DNA of 23,937 nt from a virus, in IMG/VR virus record IMGVR_UViG_3300006738_000082, positions 1 through 23,937 of that record; one strand, 5' to 3'. A program made the position numbers and the translations under genes. Numbering within the stretch: the first letter of the stretch is position 1; the number at the start of each line of letters is the position of its first letter. The notes below the pieces were generated by a model, which saw only the letters and a list, made by a program, of their open reading frames with translations, did not search any database and was not told the DNA's origin. Shown piece by piece: positions 1 through 7,223 of the stretch.

Positions 1-309
1 CGCACAGGCCACATCCATCGCGGTGATGACAAACCGGTCAATACCATCTTCCATCGCGTCGTGAATGCCCTTGTTCCACGCTCCGGCGACAGAGCGTTCC
101 TTGTCGGCCACCAGTTCAAATGGATAATCGGTATGGTCGGATATCTCGTCGGGCGGGTCGCCATTCCATCTGTTGGCGATGATGCGAATCCTGTTAATGC
201 GATCAGACGTGATCGTTTCAAGGTTCGACAGGAACATATCGTACAGCGCCCGTTCCTGAACCACGATAGGGATGATGACATCAATTAGCGAGGTATCGTT
301 CGATGGCAT
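1..309 (-). CDS. Glycosyltransferase family 2-like protein (N-terminal part)
   Basis: The reading frame is open from an ATG at 309 and runs off the left edge, giving 103 residues of a longer protein. It begins MPSNDTSLIDVIIPIVVQER, followed about 65 residues later by VADKERSVAGAWNKGI and then DRFVITAMDV. This order (a hydrophobic VIIPIV first strand, a basic/Asn-containing middle motif that sits near the nucleotide-sugar in GT-A folds, and a second hydrophobic strand ending in Asp) is typical of family 2 GT-A glycosyltransferases, which move a sugar from a nucleotide-sugar to an acceptor in the cytoplasm. The start overlaps the end of the upstream GT9-like gene by 29 bases. An in-frame start is absent nearer the stop; the ATG that overlaps the stop (281) is in another frame. 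The acceptor is unknown; the neighbouring Ser-rich virion protein is a candidate. The family call is by eye; the missing C-terminus prevents a finer one. Confidence 0.65.
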   Translation of the reverse strand, partial: MPSNDTSLIDVIIPIVVQERALYDMFLSNLETITSDRINRIRIIANRWNGDPPDEISDHTDYPFELVADKERSVAGAWNKGIHDAMEDGIDRFVITAMDVACA

Positions 310-1573
310 CAATCACCGTCCCTGGTGTAATAAGTTCCATGCAAAATGCCGTCGCCCATTCGTCGTCGCCATGATAAACCGGACGCTCGCATGTGTCATT
401 GTCCTTCTCGTCGCCGTCGCCCATCTCCTGACACCGACTCTTCCAGCATCCACCTGTCGCACAACAAGGGAGCGCCCCAATCGTGTGAAGGAACTGATGG
501 CCGGGATACTGTTCCCAATGAGCGGGTTCGCGGCCACCCGCTACAACGACACACGGACGCAACGATCCGTCTTTCGTAGGTACTGCTGCCGCCAGGTGCA
601 TTGCGAATGTAACAGGACATAAAACGCCTGCTGAATGATACACCAAACGAATGAACTCACGAAGGTTTGTTTTGCCGACCAGATCGAGAACACCGTTCAG
701 CGGTGGATGATGATGATCCTCCTCGCCGCACTGGACGAACTGGATTCTGTTCTTGAAGTGATCAACCACCTCCTGAGAGTATCGCCAGTATTTCGCGGTG
801 AAGTCCTGCTTGCTGCCAGCGTTGATGATCCAGAACGGGCCTTTCCATCCGAACACCTGTTCGACCTGATTAACCCAACCCTTCTCCTCGTCGCTGATGT
901 GAATGTCACCCTTGAACGGGCCGGGCGGGATAGTGATGCCCATCTGTCTTTCCATGTCTTCACGATATCCGTCAATGAAGTGGCACGGTCGCTGGTTGCT
1001 TTGATTGATCAGCGGATAGTGGATGTCGTACCGGGTGAACTTGTCATCCTCATTGTTTTCCAGATCGGCAACGTGAGTCACATACGGATTGTTGTCCCAA
1101 ATCTCCTTACAGCTTGTAGCGACATGAATTTTGTATTCACCTGGATGCGCCTTGGCCAGATCGCGCACCGCTGCGGTCATCACGGTGATATCACCGGGTG
1201 AAAGATGGGATGCCAGAACAATCGGATTGAGCGATGATCGCTCCGTCGTCTTTCTGCCGCAACCGTTACAGCACGCTGGAATACCCGGAACCATCTCCGA
1301 AAGCGTACATTCGCCAAAAACCTTGCATCCCCACACCTCGGCCTGTTCGTTGCCGCAGCATCCACCGACGATTTCTGTGTTACGGATGAACTTCTCAAGT
1401 GACAGGCAACGGGCCTGCCCGTTGCCTTTGGCGCGCGGGGGCTTGGGTTTATTGACGGGAGGCGACCACTGACCTGTCACCTCGCCTGTTTCCGTGACTA
1501 TTTCGTACCGATACGCGCCGGTCGCGTCATCGCCATCAACAATGTGCCTGCCTTTTGTCAATCTGGCGTTCAT
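281..1573 (-). CDS. Heptosyltransferase-like glycosyltransferase (GT9-type) with N-terminal Cys-rich domain
   Basis: A protein of 430 residues. The C-terminal half has the features of family 9 (ADP-heptose:LPS heptosyltransferase-like, GT-B fold) enzymes: FWIINAGS followed by a basic KYW, then DLVGKTNLREFIRLVYHS, then VTFAMHLAAAVP, the equivalent of the usual TGxMHxAAA nucleotide-sugar motif, and VVVAGGREPAHWE. The N-terminal 120 residues hold many cysteines (CC, CxxxxxC, CCNGCG), suggesting a small zinc-binding domain; similar Cys-rich modules occur, as I recall, in glycosyltransferase proteins of Planctomycetota. The C-terminus has further cysteines (PCC, GGCWKSRC). The ATG at 1573 forms an ATGA overlap with the preceding gene; a TTG six bases further upstream is less likely. 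Family GT9 enzymes normally build LPS core, but here the gene sits in a phage tail operon, so modification of the virion or of the host surface is possible. Fold call fairly sure, substrate unknown. Confidence 0.72.
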   Translation of the reverse strand: MNARLTKGRHIVDGDDATGAYRYEIVTETGEVTGQWSPPVNKPKPPRAKGNGQARCLSLEKFIRNTEIVGGCCGNEQAEVWGCKVFGECTLSEMVPGIPACCNGCGRKTTERSSLNPIVLASHLSPGDITVMTAAVRDLAKAHPGEYKIHVATSCKEIWDNNPYVTHVADLENNEDDKFTRYDIHYPLINQSNQRPCHFIDGYREDMERQMGITIPPGPFKGDIHISDEEKGWVNQVEQVFGWKGPFWIINAGSKQDFTAKYWRYSQEVVDHFKNRIQFVQCGEEDHHHPPLNGVLDLVGKTNLREFIRLVYHSAGVLCPVTFAMHLAAAVPTKDGSLRPCVVVAGGREPAHWEQYPGHQFLHTIGALPCCATGGCWKSRCQEMGDGDEKDNDTCERPVYHGDDEWATAFCMELITPGTVIDAIERYLAN

Positions 1574-3468
1574 GGGCAATCATCTATCTCAAGGACCATT
1601 GTTCCACCGTGACCGGCAAACGAACTATGCCCACCAGATGGGCTACAGTCACCTAGCGCCAAACCGTTTGTAATCACAACCGTATCACCAGCTGCAGGGG
1701 CGGGGAAATACGCATCAAACACAAATCCACCGTCACAGGATGCACCACCCGTCACCAGTGCCGTTGCTCTCCAAAGCCCGTCCCCGCAGGACACCACATA
1801 ATTCATGTGGAACTGGAACCCGCCAAACGGAACATCAGAACAATTGGCGTTCCGAATATTCTGTGATCGGAGGGCAGGGTTTGATGTATTCCATTCATAC
1901 GGTTGAACCAGAGACAGCAAAGGGAGCGAGTTGTTGTTGATCTCGTTGACATAAAGCGTGTAGTTGCCGCCCTGACAGGCATAGCAACACGGGGTCACAT
2001 TCTCAAGGTGGATTGTCATTCCCACCGTTTGGGGATCGCAATCCCACTCGCACACCAGCGCACCTGATGACGCACTGCTAACACCAGACGATACCCCGGC
2101 GCTTGACACGCCGGAACTTGATGAGGCGCATTTCGACAGATCGGTCGTGACCTGCGGAACGGGCAAAGCGCCAACACCAATACCCACCTCGTAGGGCGAT
2201 ACCGTGTCCGGGCATGGGCAGGCAAGACTATCAAACGTGCCTGTTGATTCGTAGTAGGTGCTGCCCCCCGCCACATCGTAAATCTCGTACTTCCAGGTCG
2301 CACCATCCTGAATCTTGCGGACTTCGTAGTTCTCGTCACCACGCTTCCACCATCGGCACGAAGCGGGGCCTGGATCGTAGATGCCGTTCACCACACTGCT
2401 GCCCGCGCCGTACACGCAAATGACGCACGTTGAGGGTGAGGGGGAACTAGCGGCAGAACTGCTTACCGCCGATGACGAAGAAAGCGACGACGCGCTGGAA
2501 CTCTGGCACAAAGACAGATCGCGGGTAACGGTGATCTCACCAGCCGGTGTCGGGTTGTCCCTTATGAAAAAATACTCCACGTTGTCGTAGGCATCAGGTG
2601 GGCAATCAGGCAGTTCGCCAAGAGGGTGCAGTCCCGTAATGTAGTAATGCTTCGCGGGGTCTGGTGGGCCGTCTGGCGTATCGGTGATTCGATAGGTACT
2701 CCCGTTTTCGTCATCGAGTAGCGTGTCATGGGCGTAGCAGTAAGCCTGGCCGTTGTCGTTTGTCCAATAGTCCTTGCCGCTGCTGTTCGTGCCGCTGTAG
2801 CGATAGATGCCGTTGGCCAGCGTCCAACCAGCGCCGGTCACGCAGAACACGCAGCGCGTGGTACTGCTTGAGGATGTGCTTATGGACGATGCGGATATGG
2901 ACGAACTGATGGCAGAACTGCTCACCTCGCTGCTGAACGGCGATGAACTGCTGATCGACACAGAGGAACTACTGATCGAGGAACTGCTGATCGATGAAGA
3001 TGACACGCTGCCCTTACAGCAATACTCGAAACGCAGAATGGGATCGTGCTTCTCGGTGTACTTCACCAGCGCGATCTGATACGACGGCACCGGAACCTGG
3101 GCGTTCAGGTTGAACTCATAGAGCGTCCCCGACCGGTAGTTCTTCTTCGCACCACTCACCGGATAAGCCGCGCCTATCGACTTGTTCTCGTAACTGTTTG
3201 ATATGTCTTCCGGTTGCTGCTCGATGAAGGTGTACTTCCCACCACCGTGATTGGCGGTGAGTTTGATCGGCACCATTTCTTTGGTGGAGACTGGATCAGG
3301 AGCAGCGCCGAGGATCAGGCCGGTAGGAAGGTTTTCGCCAAGGATGCCAGGGCCGAAGATATCGCGGTTCAGTTTGGATAACTGCGCGGCCACCTCATCC
3401 ATCCGTTCCCAGAGTTCCGGGCCAAACAGATTGAGTCCATCAAAGTTACTTCCCTGTTCAAGCGACAC
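1570..3468 (-). CDS. Putative virion protein with three serine-rich linkers
   Basis: A modular protein of 632 residues. Residues 1-153 form a domain shared with the preceding gene product (common motifs EMVPIKL, GKYTF, NAQVPV, ILRFEYCCKGS). A 50-residue linker that is mostly serine with some Ile/Val (about 154-203) leads to a domain opening RCVFCVTGAG and NGIYRYSG. A second Ser-rich linker (about 322-346) leads to a related domain opening CVICVYGAG and NGIYDPG. A third linker (about 448-469) leads to a Cys-containing C-terminal domain. I chose the GTG at 3468 because it has AGGA about eight bases upstream, starts four bases after the previous stop, and makes the N-terminus (VSLEQGSNFDGLNL) line up with the paralogue (MDLKPSGNFAGLNL). 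An ATG at 3507 would add 13 residues and overlap the previous gene by 35 bases. No signal peptide is seen. The position in the tail operon suggests a virion appendage. The function is not known. Confidence 0.8.
   Translation of the reverse strand: MSLEQGSNFDGLNLFGPELWERMDEVAAQLSKLNRDIFGPGILGENLPTGLILGAAPDPVSTKEMVPIKLTANHGGGKYTFIEQQPEDISNSYENKSIGAAYPVSGAKKNYRSGTLYEFNLNAQVPVPSYQIALVKYTEKHDPILRFEYCCKGSVSSSSISSSSISSSSVSISSSSPFSSEVSSSAISSSISASSISTSSSSTTRCVFCVTGAGWTLANGIYRYSGTNSSGKDYWTNDNGQAYCYAHDTLLDDENGSTYRITDTPDGPPDPAKHYYITGLHPLGELPDCPPDAYDNVEYFFIRDNPTPAGEITVTRDLSLCQSSSASSLSSSSAVSSSAASSPSPSTCVICVYGAGSSVVNGIYDPGPASCRWWKRGDENYEVRKIQDGATWKYEIYDVAGGSTYYESTGTFDSLACPCPDTVSPYEVGIGVGALPVPQVTTDLSKCASSSSGVSSAGVSSGVSSASSGALVCEWDCDPQTVGMTIHLENVTPCCYACQGGNYTLYVNEINNNSLPLLSLVQPYEWNTSNPALRSQNIRNANCSDVPFGGFQFHMNYVVSCGDGLWRATALVTGGASCDGGFVFDAYFPAPAAGDTVVITNGLALGDCSPSGGHSSFAGHGGTMVLEIDDCP
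2945..2994. repeat. Short DNA repeats encoding part of the first serine-rich linker
   Basis: The plus-strand 14-mer gaactgctgatcga occurs at 2945-2958 and 2981-2994 and with one change at 2966-2979. On the coding (minus) strand this gives repeated Ser/Ile codons. The linker therefore seems to have grown at least in part by slippage or unequal exchange at the DNA level, and its length may vary between relatives. Confidence 0.75.
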
Positions 3469-3472
3469 ATTG

Positions 3473-3976
3473 TTATCCTGACGAACTGCCCTTGCAGCAA
3501 TATTCAAACCTCAAGATCGGTTCGTGTTCCTCGGTGTACTTTACAAAGGCCATCTGGTACGACCCGACCGGAACCTGGGCGTTCTTGTTGCTTTCCCAAC
3601 ACTCGCCTTCTCGGTAATACTGAATCTCGTTATCCACCTCGTACTGAGCGCCAATACTCTTGTCTTCCCATCCACCGTCATCATCGCCCTGATCATCAGC
3701 AGTCGGTTGCTGTTCGCGGAAGGTGTACTTGCCGCTGCCTTCGTTGGTCAGCAGTTTGATCGGCACCATCTCGCGCGTGTCCGGGACAATGGGATCGACG
3801 GCAAAGACAATCCCCGCATCAGTGTTCTGACTACCCCCCATGCGCGGGCCGAACTGCGCGTGCTTTAGCTTGTACGCCTGCATCGCGCACTCTTCAAGGA
3901 CACCGATAATCAACTCCTGATCCTCTTCGACCAGGAGATTCAAACCGGCAAAGTTTCCACTGGGTTTCAAATCCAT
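3473..3976 (-). CDS. Putative virion protein, paralogue of the Ser-rich protein's N-terminal domain
   Basis: A protein of 167 residues. It matches the N-terminal domain of the next gene along most of its length: NFAGLNL against NFDGLNL, TREMVPIKL against TKEMVPIKL, GKYTFREQQP against GKYTFIEQQP, KSIGAQY against KSIGAAY, NAQVPVGSYQMAFVKYTEEHEPILRFEYCC against the same string with a few changes. It stops at CCKGSSSG, just where the downstream copy runs into its serine linker. The middle is acidic (DDQGDDDGG). It shares a TAATG start/stop overlap with the gene before it. The two genes look like a tandem duplication; this one is the short, linker-free form. The place in the operon suggests a structural role. 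No known family is recognised. Confidence 0.8.
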   Translation of the reverse strand: MDLKPSGNFAGLNLLVEEDQELIIGVLEECAMQAYKLKHAQFGPRMGGSQNTDAGIVFAVDPIVPDTREMVPIKLLTNEGSGKYTFREQQPTADDQGDDDGGWEDKSIGAQYEVDNEIQYYREGECWESNKNAQVPVGSYQMAFVKYTEEHEPILRFEYCCKGSSSG

Positions 3977-4761
3977 TACGGCGCAACAATGAATCCGGGG
4001 TTTGTGAAGTTACCTTCCAGATAGGTGTAGTCGTTTACCGAAGTAATCTCGCCCGTCACCTCGTTTTGAACCTTGCGGGAGACCAGCCAGGCGCTGTTGC
4101 GAATGGTGAAGTGGTAGACGGTGTAGTAGAACTTGTCGCCACGGTACTCCACATCAGCGCCGTCAAAGCGACAGGCATTCTTCTTGATCGGGAACCCGTC
4201 CCATGTGATCGCGTTGTCGTTGACCCGCTGACTGGTGTACCGACCAATGTTGGCGTAAGGCGGGAAGGTCAGGACGGTGCTGACGGTCAGGTGCCAGACG
4301 GGGATCGTTCGTGTCCCGGCAACCTGGATCGCACCACCGTCAGCGAGTTCAAACACGATTGGATCGCCTTGGGGGTTGCCGTCTTCGTTGTGGCCGTCAG
4401 GGTCTTCCGCTGCGGTGTTAGCAGTCAGCGGCTCTGGGGCGGCGATATAGCCCATCCTCGCGCTGATGTGCGTAAACGCGGTGTTCGGGTTGGTGCTGCG
4501 GGAACTGTAGCGAACGCGGACGTTGACCTTGTTATCCGAGTGATGGGTGGCGTGGAACTTCTTGGCCAGTATCCCAAGGTCAGGATGCTGAACAATGGTG
4601 CCATCAGCCAGACATTCTTCAATACCCGACTGAAGGTCGTCACGATCACCACCAGCGGCCTCGACAAAAAAGGAGCGAGTGGCGCTGGAACGCCCGAACC
4701 CGGCCCTGTCCAGAGTGAGGCTTGTTCCTTTGCGTGTGTCGCGTTCGGTAATGCTTGCCAT
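3976..4761 (-). CDS. Putative phage structural protein, unknown
   Basis: A protein of 261 residues starting one base after the previous stop. The sequence is soluble and beta-rich in composition (VNVRVRYSSRS, VWHLTVSTVLTF, KFYYTVYHFTIRN) with alternating hydrophobic residues and no membrane segment. The second half (residues about 150-250) resembles in style the beta-sandwich proteins of phage necks and baseplates. It ends with the TAATG overlap to the next gene. I do not recognise a family. Given its place among adaptor-like, fibre and paralogous tail genes, a virion component is the likely role. Confidence 0.75.
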   Translation of the reverse strand: MASITERDTRKGTSLTLDRAGFGRSSATRSFFVEAAGGDRDDLQSGIEECLADGTIVQHPDLGILAKKFHATHHSDNKVNVRVRYSSRSTNPNTAFTHISARMGYIAAPEPLTANTAAEDPDGHNEDGNPQGDPIVFELADGGAIQVAGTRTIPVWHLTVSTVLTFPPYANIGRYTSQRVNDNAITWDGFPIKKNACRFDGADVEYRGDKFYYTVYHFTIRNSAWLVSRKVQNEVTGEITSVNDYTYLEGNFTNPGFIVAP

Positions 4762-4762
4762 A

Positions 4763-4921
4763 TCAGTTGCCTATCTGACCAAGTTCGATGATGGCCTCTG
4801 CAATGGTCTCCGCAGCGCGGCGTAGATGCTCCTCCCGGTACTCGTCCGTGAGCATCTGTTCAAGTTTCGCGTCGATGGCCGCTAACAGATCATTGGTCTT
4901 CTTGAGTTCTTCTTCGCTCAT
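4763..4921 (-). CDS. Small helical protein
   Basis: A 52-residue protein, MSEEELKKTNDLLAAI onward, rich in Glu, Leu, Ala and Arg with heptad-like hydrophobic spacing, so probably one or two amphipathic helices. The ATG at 4921 forms an ATGA overlap with the preceding stop and has AAGGA about eight bases upstream; an in-frame start at 4945 would add eight residues without a better site. Unknown function; it may be a small chaperone or connector of the tail operon, but nothing in the sequence decides this. Confidence 0.65.
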   Translation of the reverse strand: MSEEELKKTNDLLAAIDAKLEQMLTDEYREEHLRRAAETIAEAIIELGQIGN

Positions 4922-5718
4922 ACGATTGTCCTTACCAGCCGACACGCCATCTGCGTACTCGCGTGCGGTTGAGGCGTATTCAACAGGGCATGAGTGATTA
5001 TCGACACATCATACATCACCATGTTTGCCGCAACGCTCTCTCCCGGCACCAGACCGACCGTGGCCGTACCCTCTATCGGATCATCAGCCTGATCGGTGGC
5101 AACATCAGGAAGCAACCAGGTGAAGTCGTGGCTTGCCGTCGCGGGGTCTTCAAAGGTGGTGTAGGTCGGTACACCGGTAAACCGGCCAGACACATCAACG
5201 ATGGGCCATTCGGGCCTGGTGTAGTTCACGCGGGTTGCAAAACGCTCCACGATGAAGTTGGCGCTGAACGTCCCGAACAGGTCGTTTGTGAACGACAGAG
5301 GTTCAACATCCTTTGTCGCCATGACCGGGCCGGTGGCGCTCTCGACCACCCCCGTGAACGACAGGTAGTGCGTGGGAACCCCGAACTTCCATGACTTGAT
5401 ATCACCGTCTTCCGGTGAGGATTCATCTGTCTTCGGCCAGACCTTGCGGAACGTCCACCGGTACGCCCGGACCAGCATCGGAGAGAGTGTGATCGAACTC
5501 TGCGAGGCCAGTGACATGATGTTCAGAGTGTTGTCGTAAACAGAACCACGGCACGAAAAATGCAGATCGGAAGTCAGTCGCTTGTATGAGTTGTAAGCCT
5601 GATACCCTGGCGTCTCGTCAGTTGCGCCGCGAGAGTAGATGGGCTGGCTTGAGTCGTACCGGAACCCCACCGAGCCGCTGATTGGTGTAAATGTGGAGAG
5701 GTGAGACCGTGCATACAT
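4918..5718 (-). CDS. Putative phage structural protein, unknown
   Basis: A protein of 266 residues, beta-rich with many Thr, Ser, Val and aromatic residues (VRAYRWTFRKVW, KFGVPTHYLSF, FTWLLP) and no membrane segment or signal peptide. The ATG at 5718 gives a TGATG overlap with the previous stop and lies seven bases after AGGAG; the GTG at 5721 directly before it is possible but closer to that site. It lies between an adaptor-like gene and a small helical protein in one translationally coupled chain. No family is recognised; a neck or tail component is the contextual guess. Confidence 0.75.
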   Translation of the reverse strand: MYARSHLSTFTPISGSVGFRYDSSQPIYSRGATDETPGYQAYNSYKRLTSDLHFSCRGSVYDNTLNIMSLASQSSITLSPMLVRAYRWTFRKVWPKTDESSPEDGDIKSWKFGVPTHYLSFTGVVESATGPVMATKDVEPLSFTNDLFGTFSANFIVERFATRVNYTRPEWPIVDVSGRFTGVPTYTTFEDPATASHDFTWLLPDVATDQADDPIEGTATVGLVPGESVAANMVMYDVSIITHALLNTPQPHASTQMACRLVRTIV

Positions 5719-6368
5719 CACCTTACTCCTGGATGCGTCTGACGGTCGCGTACACCGGGTGTGAGTGGCGCGAAGTGCATCTTGGCCTGCTCGATCAGTG
5801 CCGCAAATCTCTGCTCCGCTACCGTGGCGTCGGGAAAGCCCGGAGCGCCGCGAAGAAGGTATGCCTTAGCGCCCATCCAGATGACCTGCTTAACCCATTC
5901 ATCGGGTAAATTCAGTGTCGTCACATCAGCAGTGCCGATTGTCCACTCAGTCATCGGCTCTCGATGCGTCAGTTTCATCGTGTACGCCTGCAATGCCTTC
6001 TTGTTGAACAGCATGAAATCATCAGTCAGAAAGGCGCAAAGCGTGGGTCGACCCTTGACGGCGTTATCACCCTCGTTGGCCTGCCGCAACGCTTCATAGT
6101 CGGTCAGCCCAACATTGTAGAAGTCGATCTCCGCACGATTGAATCGGTCGCGCGTGAAATCAGTGATGGTCGCAGTCACGTCCACACTGTTTGTGTTGAT
6201 CGCGACGGTGATGTTGGTTGAATCAGTAAGACATTGAGTCTCGCGCACGAACTCCGAACCCGCAGCGTAAAGCGCCTCGTCCTTCTGCTCATCCGTAATG
6301 GACGCAGACCCGACATGCAGGATCGAGTCAGTCAGCAATGTTCTGGCATCAGAGAGCAGGATTGGCAT
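5718..6368 (-). CDS. Adaptor-like head-tail connector protein (second copy)
   Basis: A protein of 216 residues. It opens with a helical segment (LSDARTLLTDSI) and a helix around DEALYAAGSEFVRETQC, continues through beta segments (TNITVAINTNSVDVTATI), and ends with helices (EWVKQVIWMGAKAYLL, TVAEQRFAALIEQAKMHF). This helix-beta-helix order with an N-terminal AL..A..EF.R.T pattern is what I associate with phage adaptor or tail-completion proteins (P22 gp4 and gp6-like groups). The gene at 11583-12308 has a similar plan. The start shares a TAATG overlap with the upstream small ORF. The assignment rests on pattern and context, not on a clear signature. Confidence 0.5.
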   Translation of the reverse strand: MPILLSDARTLLTDSILHVGSASITDEQKDEALYAAGSEFVRETQCLTDSTNITVAINTNSVDVTATITDFTRDRFNRAEIDFYNVGLTDYEALRQANEGDNAVKGRPTLCAFLTDDFMLFNKKALQAYTMKLTHREPMTEWTIGTADVTTLNLPDEWVKQVIWMGAKAYLLRGAPGFPDATVAEQRFAALIEQAKMHFAPLTPGVRDRQTHPGVR

Positions 6369-6559
6369 TAGGGGCCACCTCCAGAAATACCTGAGATACC
6401 CGGTGGTTTGGCGGGATGGAAACCGGGAGTCGGCATCAGGACAAAGACATCTGCGCCCGCGCCTTCGTCAGGCCCACCGGGATCAGGATCGCCGCCACCC
6501 GCTTCCTCGAAAGGTGCGTTGATTCCAACTGCCGCAATTCCACCGTCTGCTATTGGCAT
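6368..6559 (-). CDS. Small Gly/Pro-rich protein
   Basis: A 63-residue low-complexity protein dominated by Gly, Pro, Ala and Asp (GGGDPDPGGPDEGAGAD, GISGISGGGP). The ATG has a good ribosome site (GAGGAAAG, about three to four bases clear of the start) and lies inside the end of the 31-residue ORF before it; its stop overlaps the next start as TAATG. It could be a flexible virion peptide or linker protein. No family is recognised. The tight coupling on both sides argues for a real gene despite the odd composition. Confidence 0.6.
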   Translation of the reverse strand: MPIADGGIAAVGINAPFEEAGGGDPDPGGPDEGAGADVFVLMPTPGFHPAKPPGISGISGGGP

Positions 6560-6645
6560 GATCTTTCCTCAAAGAACGGCGCTACCTCTATCACGTCCAG
6601 TATTGGAACATAGGTCAACTCGTTGCCCAATTTGCTGATAGGCAT
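6550..6645 (-). CDS. Tiny ORF (31 residues) in the tail operon
   Basis: From the ATG at 6645 the frame reads MPISKLGNELTYVPILDV and continues to a TAG at 6550-6552, 31 residues in all. It starts two bases after the upstream stop, has GAGG about six bases ahead of the ATG, and overlaps the next start by ten bases. Without it there would be an 88-base gap in an otherwise gapless stretch. It is too short to classify; it could instead be a leader ORF that delivers ribosomes to the next gene. Confidence 0.5.
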   Translation of the reverse strand: MPISKLGNELTYVPILDVIEVAPFFEERSCQ

Positions 6646-6647
6646 TT

Positions 6648-7223
6648 TCAAACCTCGACGTTGATACTTTCAAATAATTCAGTGAGCGCAGCGTGATCAG
6701 CGGCAGCAACAATTTGCAATTCCAATGCGTCTGCCTGTTCACGCGGTATCTTCGCTTGCGCCCAAAGCCCTTTGAGTTGTTGCCGCTCGCCTTCTTCTTC
6801 TGGTGTCAACGGTGTGCCTTCGATTGCAACCTTGTCGGTCAATTCAAGTGCGCGAGCAATGTAGTTCAGTTTCTTTGTGTCCGACACCATTGCATCAACA
6901 ACATCCGTTGCGCGTTGTTGCACGATTGCAATCGCCTTGATTTTGCGCTGATCCATGTCGCCTTCAGGATCGTTGGTCAATTCATCGTGCGTCCGTTCGA
7001 CCACCGCGCCGCCGACAACCTTGAACCATTGCGGCGAATCGTATTGGTTGTCTGACAGCACACCGGAATACAGACTGTGATATTGCTCGGGCGGTTTTGC
7101 AACAACCGCATCAGACCACATCGCGTCTGAATCGCCGCTGTAAGTTTCGCCTGCCGTGTATCCACGGTCGCGCCCAAACCCAACCACAGTGCCGCTCTGT
7201 TTATTTACGATGGCTCTGAACAT
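6648..7223 (-). CDS. Putative tail-associated protein, unknown
   Basis: A protein of 191 residues. The N-terminal half looks beta-rich (MFRAIVNKQSGTVVGFG, WFKVVGGAVVERT) and the C-terminal half is helical and charged (DQRKIKAIAIVQQRATDVVDAMV, EEEGERQQLKGLWAQAKI). The two-part form, a small beta domain followed by a helical region with many Gln/Glu, resembles tail-fibre assembly or chaperone proteins that often follow fibre genes, but no diagnostic motif is present. The start overlaps the previous gene by 19 bases, with AAGGA further upstream of the ATG. Confidence 0.65.
   Translation of the reverse strand: MFRAIVNKQSGTVVGFGRDRGYTAGETYSGDSDAMWSDAVVAKPPEQYHSLYSGVLSDNQYDSPQWFKVVGGAVVERTHDELTNDPEGDMDQRKIKAIAIVQQRATDVVDAMVSDTKKLNYIARALELTDKVAIEGTPLTPEEEGERQQLKGLWAQAKIPREQADALELQIVAAADHAALTELFESINVEV

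Noticed and set aside
635-1201. A 188-residue open frame on the plus strand.
   Set aside because: It is antisense to the GT9-like gene, whose motifs and coupling are convincing; the plus-strand product has no family features or ribosome site.
4066-4791. A 241-residue open frame on the plus strand.
   Set aside because: It lies wholly opposite the virion genes at 3976-4761 and 4763-4921. Long antisense frames are expected where third codon positions are GC-rich.
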